Assembly: GCF_900115225.1 (NCBI RefSeq)
Contig: NZ_FOVR01000016.1
Span: 44,688-108,687, forward strand
Length of the DNA: 64,000 nucleotides
Reading direction: 5' to 3'
From: Cohaesibacter marisflavi
GTDB taxonomy: Bacteria; Pseudomonadota; Alphaproteobacteria; Rhizobiales; Cohaesibacteraceae
Made by a program: the position numbers and the translations under genes. The notes below the pieces were generated by a model, which saw only the letters and a program-made list of their open reading frames with translations, was not told where the DNA came from and made no database searches. Below are positions 34,669 to 42,081 of this stretch, piece by piece. Within the stretch, counting starts at the first letter, position 1; each line of letters opens with the position of its first letter.

Positions 34669-36150
34669 TTATGCCGTTGCAGCTTCTGCCGTGGCCAAGT
34701 CCGCAATGTCATTTCCTCCGCGGAACAGACCGGGTTTACCTGGCAGGATTGCATGAAGACCGATACCAAGGACGAGACCAACGATCAGGCTCGGGTAAAC
34801 GTTTGGCATGCCAGCAAAGCCGACCATCTCGGGAAGCGCAGTGAAGCTCCAAAGAGAGTTGACGACCCATGTTGCAGCCATCGTAATCATCGCGGCAGCG
34901 GAGTTCCGTTTCCAGAACAGGCCGATAATGACCAACCAGAACACTGGCGTCAGCCAAGCAAACACCCAGTTGATAGCCGAGACGATCGCAGGCAGATAGC
35001 CGGCAACCAGGAAGGCCGCAACACCCAAAATCACAATCAGGATTCGGGTTACCTTCCGCATTTGCTCTTCGGTCGCATCAGGGTTGAAGAAGTTTTTGTA
35101 TACATCGTTGGCAAAGATGGTTGCGGGAGCCATCGACGACATTGCAAAGGTCGACAGCATTGCAGCCAGCAACGAAGCAACAAGCCACGCGACGAGCCAG
35201 CCTGGGAGAATATTCACCAGCATGGCAGGAGCAGCCATTTTCGGACCAAGTTCAAAAAATTCCGGATTGGCTTTTGCAGCAAGGCCAATGGCGGCCATGA
35301 AGACGCAAAACAAGCCGTTCAAAGGAACTGCAATCCAGATGGTGCGGCGAATGGTTTTCTCATTCTTGGCAGCCATGGCTGGTTGCAGAAGCTGCTGGTT
35401 GATTGACTGGCAGAATGTGGTCGAGAGAACTGTTGCCAGACCGAAAGTGATCAGCAGATCGGGCGTGCCGAAAATCGAGAGCATTTCGGCCTGATCCTGA
35501 TTGACATAATAGTCGGCGACAGTCTGCCATCCACCCTCAGGCATGCCTGCAGTGATGTAGAACATCGTAACGACCAGTCCGACATACATGATGATGCAGT
35601 TGACCAGATTGACCCAGCCAATTTCCTTCATGCCGGCAAAAACCACATAGAGGATGCCAAGAATACCACCAACAACAGCCCCTTCCTGAATGGAAAGATC
35701 CGTCATGGTAGCAAACACAATGCCCATGCCCTGACCTTCAAGGGTAAGCAGACCCCAGATCAGTCCGGCCATAATTGCAGCGACCATGAGGCGAGGCCCT
35801 TCGCCAAAAATGAGAGCGACAAACTCAGGCATGGACGTCACGTTCGTGCGACGCGCCCAAAGAGCCGTTGTCGTGATGGTCACAACAAGCAGCACAGCGT
35901 GAGCAAGACCGAACCAGATGCTGGTGGCACCGATGAACCAACTCATCTCGAAGATGCCAAAAATATGAGGCGTCCCGAGCACGGTCAAAGCCATCGTTAC
36001 AGCCACAACAGCGACCGGCAAATCGCGGTTGGACAGAAGGAAACTCCCCTCTCCTTCCTTGCGCTTCATCTGCATATTAAAATAGAGACCCAGGCCAAAG
36101 ATCAATATGATCTCATAGGCCAAAACGGCAACAATGATTCCCCAGTTCAC
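34669..36150 (-). CDS. Sodium:solute symporter (SSS family)
   Basis: A 493-aa inner-membrane protein with about 13 TM helices that imports an organic solute with Na+. Family features include LSNRDLPVAVVAVTMALTVLGTPHIFG (TM2 region of SSS members), the LEGQGMGIVFA segment, LSTTFCQSINQQLLQPAMAAKNEK, and the Na+-site helix LASLLAAMLSTFAMSSMAPATIFANDVYKNF. The start is a GTG at 36150 with AGGAGG; an upstream ATG-initiated extension is polar and unlikely. The position in the BKACE operon implies that it brings in the pathway substrate. Two tiny membrane proteins follow. Confidence 0.9.
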   Translation of the reverse strand: MNWGIIVAVLAYEIILIFGLGLYFNMQMKRKEGEGSFLLSNRDLPVAVVAVTMALTVLGTPHIFGIFEMSWFIGATSIWFGLAHAVLLVVTITTTALWARRTNVTSMPEFVALIFGEGPRLMVAAIMAGLIWGLLTLEGQGMGIVFATMTDLSIQEGAVVGGILGILYVVFAGMKEIGWVNLVNCIIMYVGLVVTMFYITAGMPEGGWQTVADYYVNQDQAEMLSIFGTPDLLITFGLATVLSTTFCQSINQQLLQPAMAAKNEKTIRRTIWIAVPLNGLFCVFMAAIGLAAKANPEFFELGPKMAAPAMLVNILPGWLVAWLVASLLAAMLSTFAMSSMAPATIFANDVYKNFFNPDATEEQMRKVTRILIVILGVAAFLVAGYLPAIVSAINWVFAWLTPVFWLVIIGLFWKRNSAAAMITMAATWVVNSLWSFTALPEMVGFAGMPNVYPSLIVGLVLGIGLHAILPGKPGLFRGGNDIADLATAEAATA

Positions 36151-36269
36151 TTTACATCCTCCTGTTCCCTGAAGTCTTGCCTGTAGACATACCGCACGAG
36201 ACACACCCGCTCAGCATCGGCATTTGACGTGAAGCGAGGTGGTGCAAGCCATCTCACCTCAGTTTGTGT

Positions 36270-36292
36270 GGCAGGAGACAGCATCTCCTGCC
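36270..36292 (-). terminator. Hairpin between dehydrogenase and symporter genes
   Basis: A perfect 9-bp stem GGCAGGAGA/TCTCCTGCC with a 5-nt loop and no T-run. It is probably an intra-operon stability or attenuation element. Confidence 0.45.
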
Positions 36293-36312
36293 CGAGGTCT
36301 TGTCTGGACCCC

Positions 36313-37245
36313 TTATTCCTCCAAAATTCCCTCAAGTTTGCGCAAATGGGTCGCTACCCTATTGCGTACAGCGTCCGCTTCCTCCGGCGTCCACTTGCGG
36401 AATCCCTCTCCCGACTTCATGCCCAGCTTGCCCTCGGCAACGAGCTTTTCGAGATAAGGTGACGGCCCTTTGCGATCCTCCAGATCGGCCAGAACTGTAT
36501 TGTGAATATCAAGCGTCAGATCCGTGCCGACCAGATCGGCATTTTCCAGTGGTCCCAGAACGGACAGCCGTCGCCCAAAACAGGACTTGATGACTGTATC
36601 CACGCCTTCCGCGTCGCAAATACCCTTCTCCACGAGACTGATTGCCTCGCGCCAGAGCGCATGTTGCAAGCGGTTACCGATAAAGCCCGGCACATCCTTT
36701 TCGACGAGAACCGGCGTCTTCCTGGCATTTTGCAGGATATCCATCATGTCCTGAGCTTTTTCATGCTCGGTCCATTCGGTTTTGATCACTTCGACCAAAG
36801 GAATCATGTGCGGCGGGTTCCACCAGTGGGTGCCCAGCGCACGCCCCTTCAGCTTGAGATCCTTCATGATTTCGGTGATGGGAATGACCGACGTGTTCGA
36901 GGCCAGAATGCAATGCTCGGGCGCATTGGCTTCCACTTCAGCAAAAATCGATTGCTTGAGTGGGAGCTTTTCCGGCGCCGCTTCAAACACGGCATCGGCA
37001 TTGCCCACAGCCTCGGCCATGGTATCTGCGACCGATACACGCGCAGCAGCAGCATCGATTTCACCATCAGCAACGCCCATGGCCTTCATGCTCTGTCTGA
37101 TCCGCTCGATGACTGAAGCACGCGCTTCAGCCACCGGATCCGTGATCGTCACATCATAGCCGGCACGCGCCATGGTGAGGGCAATGCCATGCCCCATCAG
37201 GCCAGCACCAATAACGGCGATAGTACGGATATTGCTGCTCATCAT
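36313..37245 (-). CDS. 3-hydroxyacyl-CoA dehydrogenase-family protein
   Basis: A 310-aa NAD-dependent dehydrogenase. The N-terminal Rossmann motif is VIGAGLMGHGIALTMARAGYDV, with FEAAPEKLPLKQSIFAEVE and the SNTSVIPITEI loop. The catalytic His is in GTHWWNPPHMIPLVEVI, where family members on acyl-CoA usually read HFFNP. The C-terminal domain has DVPGFIGNRLQHALWREAISLVEKG. The changed WW segment hints at a free hydroxy acid rather than a CoA ester. It starts directly at the SDR stop. It likely oxidises a beta-hydroxy acid to the beta-keto acid used by BKACE. Confidence 0.85.
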   Translation of the reverse strand: MMSSNIRTIAVIGAGLMGHGIALTMARAGYDVTITDPVAEARASVIERIRQSMKAMGVADGEIDAAAARVSVADTMAEAVGNADAVFEAAPEKLPLKQSIFAEVEANAPEHCILASNTSVIPITEIMKDLKLKGRALGTHWWNPPHMIPLVEVIKTEWTEHEKAQDMMDILQNARKTPVLVEKDVPGFIGNRLQHALWREAISLVEKGICDAEGVDTVIKSCFGRRLSVLGPLENADLVGTDLTLDIHNTVLADLEDRKGPSPYLEKLVAEGKLGMKSGEGFRKWTPEEADAVRNRVATHLRKLEGILEE

Positions 37246-38043
37246 TTAGCCCGCCGTATAGCCACCGTCAGCATACAAGATGTGACCGGTGTAGAAGTCG
37301 CAGGCCTTCGAGGCCAGGAACAGCAAAGGACCGGCCAGATCTTCCGGCTCGCCCAGACGCCCGATTGGCACGCGAGACAGAAAACCTGCACGCACGGCAT
37401 TGGCATTGTCGTTGTCTTCAAACATCCACGCCGTCAGCGGAGACCGGAATACGGTCGGCGCAATCGCATTGACTGTGATGCCATCCTTGCCAAGCTCGCA
37501 GCCAAGCGCCTTGACGATGCCATCAACCGCAGACTTGGAAGCGCAATAAGCAGAGTAACCAGCCGGATGACCAAGGAGACCACGAGCCGAAGACATGAGT
37601 ACGATCTTGCCTCCGTCGCCCTGCTTTTTCATCTGCCGAGCAGCTGCACGCGAGAGCAGCCAGCTCTGGTTGACGTTGGCATCCATCACGGCTTCAAAGG
37701 TAGCTGGTTCCATTTCGGTAATCGGAGCAACCTTGTTCATGCCGGACGCGACAACGAGAATGTCCAGACGGCCATAGGCATCTACCGCTTTTGCGACCAA
37801 ATCACTGCAGATCTCTTCCGTCGCCGGACGCGCATTGATGCAGGTGACATCAGCTCCCATATCGGTGCATTCCTTGGAAATTTCATCCAACGCGGTCTGG
37901 TTGCCAGCAACCAGCACCAGCTTGCAGCCTGCACCAGCCAGAATACGCGCAGCCACCATACCAAAGGCACCGGACGCACCGGTAATCAAAGCAACATTGT
38001 CCTTCACATCAAACATGGAAAGGGGGTTAGCCATTACATTCAT
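37246..38043 (-). CDS. Short-chain dehydrogenase/reductase (SDR)
   Basis: A 265-aa classical SDR. The cofactor motif is TGASGAFGMVAARILAGAG, then VVASGMNKV (in place of NNAG), the catalytic Ser in IVLMSSARG, and Tyr/Lys in YSAYCASKSAVDG, ending FYTGHILYADGGYTAG. The residue after beta-2 suggests NAD or NADP ambiguously. A CGGAGG site precedes the start. It lies between cupin and hydroxyacyl-type dehydrogenase genes. It may oxidise or epimerise the hydroxy-acid substrate of the BKACE route. Confidence 0.9.
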   Translation of the reverse strand: MNVMANPLSMFDVKDNVALITGASGAFGMVAARILAGAGCKLVLVAGNQTALDEISKECTDMGADVTCINARPATEEICSDLVAKAVDAYGRLDILVVASGMNKVAPITEMEPATFEAVMDANVNQSWLLSRAAARQMKKQGDGGKIVLMSSARGLLGHPAGYSAYCASKSAVDGIVKALGCELGKDGITVNAIAPTVFRSPLTAWMFEDNDNANAVRAGFLSRVPIGRLGEPEDLAGPLLFLASKACDFYTGHILYADGGYTAG

Positions 38044-38046
38044 AAT

Positions 38047-38391
38047 TCAAGCCTCCGGAGGATAAGGAATGACGACCATCATCTTAGCGGTCATGTTGGT
38101 ACGGTTTTCGAGCACACGAACCTCCCCGGGCTGAATGACGCACGAGTCCAGAGGTTTTAGAACCGATTCCTCACCATCAATGATCAGGGTCATTTCCCCT
38201 TCGATCATGATGTAGACTTTCTCAAACGGCGTAGAGTCAGGCCCGGCGCCACCACCTGGGAAAAACTGGCTAAAGCCAATCCATTGATTTTTGGGACCGT
38301 TTTCCTCAAAGCCCTGAAGCCGTAAGCCATAACAACCGAAATGGTTGGGCGCTTCATAGGCAGGAGCATCTGCAAAACGTTTTAGATGCAT
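38047..38391 (-). CDS. Small cupin-domain protein
   Basis: A 114-aa single cupin barrel. The core is FFPGGGAGPDSTPFEKVYIMIEGEMTLIIDGEESVLKPLDSCVIQPGEVRVLENRTNMTAKMMVVI. The usual metal histidines are largely missing (motif 1 lacks HxH), so it may bind substrate without metal or have lost catalysis. GGAGGAAGG precedes the ATG. It is the first gene of the operon with SDR, dehydrogenase, symporter and BKACE. Function is unknown; a substrate-binding or isomerase role is possible. Confidence 0.82.
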   Translation of the reverse strand: MHLKRFADAPAYEAPNHFGCYGLRLQGFEENGPKNQWIGFSQFFPGGGAGPDSTPFEKVYIMIEGEMTLIIDGEESVLKPLDSCVIQPGEVRVLENRTNMTAKMMVVIPYPPEA

Positions 38392-38723
38392 TACCTTCCT
38401 CCATTCGTTTCATTCTGCGGGTCAAACTCATTTCCTGGCTCGCCCGATTGCCTTGCGAAGCCCCCCCCCTCTGCACCAGGACGAAAGCTTCCGATATTTC
38501 GGTCGCAGCAATCAATTCGATGCAGCACGCAGCGACCCAAACCTGGCGAAAAGAAACCATCAAATATGGGGGTGAAAAGCGAGAAATCTATTTTCTTCAA
38601 TGCGCTAATGAGATCCAACTTCCTCCTTCACGAAACCGGATCAAACGCACAAACTCCTCCCGTCATCAGCACTGCCGATGTGTCAACTCCCTCAATTTCA
38701 TCAGGATAGTTCCTCCTCCTGTT

Positions 38724-38742
38724 CCATATTACGGTACAAACG
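38724..38742. promoter_or_regulatory. Shared motif copy 1 (cupin-BKACE operon)
   Basis: CCATATTACGGTACAAACG matches 18 of 19 bases with a site upstream of the CoA-transferase operon. It lies 333 bp upstream of the cupin start. It is a likely operator of a common regulator, perhaps the local IclR protein. Confidence 0.55.
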
Positions 38743-38961
38743 CCCATCCAAAAACACAAGCAAATGTCCCGTATATCGATACACTAATACTGCATTACAG
38801 GAGAAAAATTCACTAGAATTATTTTGTCCGCAGACATATGCTCACAAACCAATACAAGATAACTGTTTTTACTTATGTTATTACATGTATAATCGATGTA
38901 CCACAATGCGATACCGCTAAACGCGAACTCATACCACTTTGCAACCTTTTGGTTTACATGC

Positions 38962-38989
38962 AAAAAACCCGGACCTCTTAAGATCCGGG
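38962..38989 (-). terminator. Intrinsic terminator after CoA-transferase operon
   Basis: On the minus strand CCCGGA pairs with TCCGGG across a 10-nt loop and is followed by TTTTTT, 75 bp after the subunit B stop. Confidence 0.8.
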
Positions 38990-39063
38990 ATGTCTGATTC
39001 ACGCCTGTTTGTGTAAATGGAACGGAGCGACAAAGCGTTCAATCCCGCGCAGCAACCGCTGAC

Positions 39064-39714
39064 CTAAAGCGCCATTCGCGGCACCGTTTCCGGTATGATC
39101 AGTTTGGCCGTTGTTGCTTGAACAACCTGTTCAACCGTTGCCTCCGGACCAAGCTCGCGCAGAACCAGTCCTTCATCGGTCGGCTCGATAACAGCCATCT
39201 CTGTAACAATCAGCGAAACACGGCGTTCGGCAGTGAGAGGCAACGTGCATTCTGGCACAATCTTGGGGCTTCCCTTGGCGGTGTGCACCATGGAAACGAT
39301 AACCTGTTTAGCACCAGCGACCAGATCCATCGCGCCGCCCATCCCCGGCACCATCTTGCCCGGAACCATCCAGTTGGCCAGATAGCCACGTTCATCCACC
39401 TGCAGACCACCCAACACTGTCATGTCCAGATGACCGCCCCGGATGAGGCCGAAGGAAACGGCAGAATCAATCGAAGCAGCGCCCGGCACTGCCATCACCA
39501 ATCCGCCACCAGCATCGGTCAGATCCTTGTTTTCAAAGCCCGGCATAGCACTGCCACCAAGGCCGACAACACCATTCTCGGCCTGAAACATCACATCCAC
39601 ATCATCAGGCAGATAGTTGGTTACCATGCTGGGCAGTCCGATACCCAGATTAACCAGCATCCCGTCTTTCACTTCCATAGCAACGCGGCGGGCAATGATC
39701 TCTTTGGCGTTCAT
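39064..39714 (-). CDS. 3-oxoacid/acetoacetate CoA-transferase subunit B
   Basis: A 216-aa beta subunit (AtoA/ScoB/PcaJ type). The catalytic Glu is in VDVMFQAENGVVGLGG, preceded by LVNLGIGLPSMVTNYLP. DLVAGAKQVIVSMVHTAKGSPKIVPECTLPLT is also typical. It transfers CoA from succinyl-CoA or another acyl-CoA to acetoacetate. It follows subunit A after one base, with a GGGGAG site. In context it activates the acetoacetate released by BKACE for the thiolase. Confidence 0.93.
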   Translation of the reverse strand: MNAKEIIARRVAMEVKDGMLVNLGIGLPSMVTNYLPDDVDVMFQAENGVVGLGGSAMPGFENKDLTDAGGGLVMAVPGAASIDSAVSFGLIRGGHLDMTVLGGLQVDERGYLANWMVPGKMVPGMGGAMDLVAGAKQVIVSMVHTAKGSPKIVPECTLPLTAERRVSLIVTEMAVIEPTDEGLVLRELGPEATVEQVVQATTAKLIIPETVPRMAL

Positions 39715-39715
39715 A

Positions 39716-40369
39716 TCAAAGCTCCCCTTCCAGAATGTGATCGACCAGAATACCCGGCGTCTTCACCGCATCAGGGTGAATAGCACCAATCGGCACAATC
39801 ACTTCGGCTTCTGCAATCACTGTTTCGGCAGCCATGGCCATGACCGGATTGAAGTTATGCGCCGTCAGGGCATAATCAAGATTGCCCTTATAGTCAGCCT
39901 GCTTGGCCTTGATCAGCGCAAAGTCTCCCCGAATCGGCTCTTCCAGCAGATATCTTTCGCCCTGCACTTCAACAATCTGTTTGCCCTCTTCCACGGGCGT
40001 GCCCAGACCGGTCTGGGTCAGCACACCTCCAAGGCCGACACCACCCGCGCGAATGCGCTCGATCAGCGTCCCCTGAGGTACAAGTTCCACCTCGATTTCT
40101 CCTGCAATCATCTTCTGTTGGGTTTCCGGATTGAGACCGATATGGCTGGCGATCACCTTCTTGACCAAACCGGCGGTTACCAATTTCCCGATCCCTTTTC
40201 CGACCAGGGCCGTATCATTTGCCACGACGGTAAAGCCGCCTACCCCCCGCTCAACCAATGCATCAATCATGCGCTCGGGCGTTCCAACCGCCATGAATCC
40301 ACCGATGAGCAAAACCGCTCCTTCGGGGATCAGCGCAGCAGCATCTTCCAGTTTTGTTGCTGTCTTCAT
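39716..40369 (-). CDS. 3-oxoacid/acetoacetate CoA-transferase subunit A
   Basis: A 217-aa alpha subunit (AtoD/ScoA type). Hallmarks are IPEGAVLLIGGFMAVGTPERMIDAL, ELVPQGTLIERIRAGGVGLGGVLTQTGLGTPVEEGKQ and GDFALIKAKQADYKGNLDYALTAHNFNPVMAMAA. A GGAG site precedes the start. It forms a two-gene operon with subunit B. The choice between AtoDA, ScoAB and PcaIJ cannot be made firmly, but the thiolase and BKACE neighbours favour acetoacetate. Confidence 0.93.
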   Translation of the reverse strand: MKTATKLEDAAALIPEGAVLLIGGFMAVGTPERMIDALVERGVGGFTVVANDTALVGKGIGKLVTAGLVKKVIASHIGLNPETQQKMIAGEIEVELVPQGTLIERIRAGGVGLGGVLTQTGLGTPVEEGKQIVEVQGERYLLEEPIRGDFALIKAKQADYKGNLDYALTAHNFNPVMAMAAETVIAEAEVIVPIGAIHPDAVKTPGILVDHILEGEL

Positions 40370-40500
40370 CGGCTACTCCTGTTTCCTCCGCTGTAGCACC
40401 TCAGGCCCCATAAAGTCCTATTCCAAAAGGATATCGGACTGGCCATCATTCTGACTGCATACAGTCGACCTATTCTTTTCAATGTGCCGGCAATCAAAAT

Positions 40501-40519
40501 CCACATTACGGTACAAACG
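40501..40519. promoter_or_regulatory. Shared motif copy 2 (CoA-transferase operon)
   Basis: CCACATTACGGTACAAACG lies 132 bp upstream of subunit A and matches 18 of 19 bases with the site before the cupin-BKACE operon. Two copies in the same orientation relative to two leftward operons support a common regulator. Confidence 0.55.
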
Positions 40520-40729
40520 AACCACCATTCGGTCAACCAGTAATAATGGCAACCCACATAACAAATTGCCCAAAAATGCAGCCAATTCACCGATTTTTAC
40601 TAAGACACCCAGAAAAAATCTCAAAGTTAGAAATAAGAAAATCCCTTCAATCGGCATTTACTAGCCGGCCAACAAGAATATATAACAACTTAAACTTACG
40701 CACTTTTACATAACTTCTGCGCAAAACAA

Positions 40730-40764
40730 AAACCGCCCAATGCGTCTTGCGCATCAGGCGGTTT
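40730..40764 (-). terminator. Intrinsic terminator of CHAD-ParA-CYTH operon
   Basis: Stem AAACCGCC/GGCGGTTT with an inner ATGCG/CGCAT pair. The minus-strand transcript ends in GGCGGTTTTTG. It lies 55 bp after the CYTH stop. Confidence 0.8.
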
Positions 40765-40819
40765 CTAACCCGTTTATCAATCGGCATCAGAGAGGAGAGC
40801 CTCCTCCCTCAGGGAGGCG

Positions 40820-41332
40820 TCATGGCTGCGGCATACCCTTCACAGCCAGCGCCTTGTTCTTGTATCCCTTGTTGCTGGTCACATCTGCACCGAACCAGTC
40901 AGGAGCCACAAAGTCGTTGGCCGCCTCAACGGACGGGAATTCCACTTCCACCAGCAGAAGCCCTTTCAGGCCACCATGGAAGACATCCAGCTCATAGTGA
41001 AGGCCATCCCCCAGCGCGCCAACATAGCGCGTTTTCTCGACTTGACGCCCCATCGTTGCCAGCCAGAAGCTTTCAAACTGCTCCGCACTCACTGCCACTT
41101 CGATTTCCTTGCGCTCCAGAGCACCATCAGATTTCAGCGTCATGAAATAGTTCGCAGTTGCACCGGCTGCCTTCTTGCGCAGCCTGATTTCAACGGAATC
41201 GTCCGAATGGGTCAGATATCCTTGCGCAACATCCACACTCTCAAGACCAGCCAGATCGGGCAGCTCGGCCACCAGAAACTTACGCTCGATCTCCACAGCC
41301 GTAGGGGCCTCTTCAGCGACAGCCTTGCTCAT
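40820..41332 (-). CDS. CYTH-domain protein (triphosphate tunnel family)
   Basis: A 170-aa protein. The CYTH signature EIERKFLVAELPDL is near the N-terminus (about residue 14), then QGYLTHSDDSVEIRLRKK, YFMTLKSDGALERKEIEV, TRYVGALGDGLHYELDVFHGGLKGLLLVEVEF with acidic and basic tunnel residues. Such proteins bind triphosphate-containing compounds and may be inorganic triphosphatase or polyphosphate-related enzymes. Its start overlaps the ParA stop by one base (TAATG), making it the third gene of a coupled operon. Confidence 0.92.
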   Translation of the reverse strand: MSKAVAEEAPTAVEIERKFLVAELPDLAGLESVDVAQGYLTHSDDSVEIRLRKKAAGATANYFMTLKSDGALERKEIEVAVSAEQFESFWLATMGRQVEKTRYVGALGDGLHYELDVFHGGLKGLLLVEVEFPSVEAANDFVAPDWFGADVTSNKGYKNKALAVKGMPQP

Positions 41333-42081
41333 TACAAATCCACCTTCTTTTTCACATCGCGATAGAGAGCCTTATAGGCCTTGGATGCAGAACTCTTGGG
41401 CGCGCTCGCCAGAACCGGAGCCCGATGAATACCCATACGCTCGATATCCGAAGCAAAGGGCACCTGAGCCGATAGAAACTGCTTCTTATACTGACCGGAC
41501 AATTCGTCCATCAGCTCTCCATGCAGCGACTTGACTGACTGCACCATGGAAAAGAAGGCAGAGAGCTTCTTGAGCGGAATCTTGTTGACATGGAAGAAGT
41601 CGACCAACTGCTCAAAGGTGCGTTGAGACAAGGTCGTAGGAATGACCGGCACCAGAATGACATCGGAAGCCTTGAATACGCTTTCCGAAAGCGTCGAGAT
41701 ATTGGGCGGGCAATCAAGCAAAATGACGTCATAGTCTTTTTTCACCGTCTTTAGCGCCTTCTTCAATCGCGACCGGCTGTTTCTCATACGCGCCAAAAAC
41801 ACATCGAAATTCCGAAAGGTCATATTCGCCGGCAAAATATCGAGATTGTCGTAGTTGCTGCCCCGAATTGACTTGGTGAACCGCTCCACATCCTGAAAGA
41901 AGCGCTCATCGGTCAGCTTCTTGGATGGTTTGACGCGAAAATAAAAGCTTGAGGCTCCCTGAGGGTCCAGATCACAAAGCAGCACTTTTTTGCCTGCATC
42001 AGCCAAAGCGTAAGCCAGATTGACCGATGTTGCCGTTTTGCCAACCCCACCCTTGTTTGAATAGCAGGCAATGATCTTCAT
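41332..42081 (-). CDS. ParA-family ATPase
   Basis: A 249-aa MinD/ParA-type ATPase. The deviant Walker A is SNKGGVGKTATSVNLAYALADAGKKVLLCDLDPQGASSF, Walker B-like is YDVILLDCPPNISTLSES, and VLVPVIPTTLSQRTFEQL follows. It lacks an N-terminal HTH and has no ParB partner nearby, so it is an orphan cargo-positioning type rather than a chromosome-partition ParA. It overlaps CHAD by 4 bp and CYTH by 1 bp. The cargo may be a polyphosphate granule or CHAD-containing complex, which is inferred from neighbours. Confidence 0.9.
   Translation of the reverse strand: MKIIACYSNKGGVGKTATSVNLAYALADAGKKVLLCDLDPQGASSFYFRVKPSKKLTDERFFQDVERFTKSIRGSNYDNLDILPANMTFRNFDVFLARMRNSRSRLKKALKTVKKDYDVILLDCPPNISTLSESVFKASDVILVPVIPTTLSQRTFEQLVDFFHVNKIPLKKLSAFFSMVQSVKSLHGELMDELSGQYKKQFLSAQVPFASDIERMGIHRAPVLASAPKSSASKAYKALYRDVKKKVDL

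Larger units (their letters stand above)
38392..39063. other. 672-bp promoter region upstream of cupin-BKACE operon
   Basis: It holds the CoA-transferase terminator at the right end, a candidate operator at 38724-38742, an AT-rich stretch (38760-38940) and a run of nine C (about 38461-38469). No gene is supported on either strand. Confidence 0.6.
40370..40819. other. 450-bp region between CoA-transferase and CYTH genes
   Basis: The right part (40730-40764) is the terminator of the CYTH operon. The left part holds the shared motif at 40501-40519 and an AT-rich promoter-like stretch. No coding sequence is supported. Confidence 0.6.

Noticed and set aside
30273..40369. Carnitine degradation as the role of the BKACE locus
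   Set aside because: The dehydrogenase keeps the hydroxyacyl-CoA-type pattern rather than the carnitine dehydrogenase type, and no thioesterase, betaine or dimethylglycine genes are seen.
41332..42081. Plasmid or chromosome partition locus from the ParA gene
   Set aside because: No ParB, parS-like repeats or replication genes are near, and the ParA is translationally coupled to CHAD and CYTH genes.
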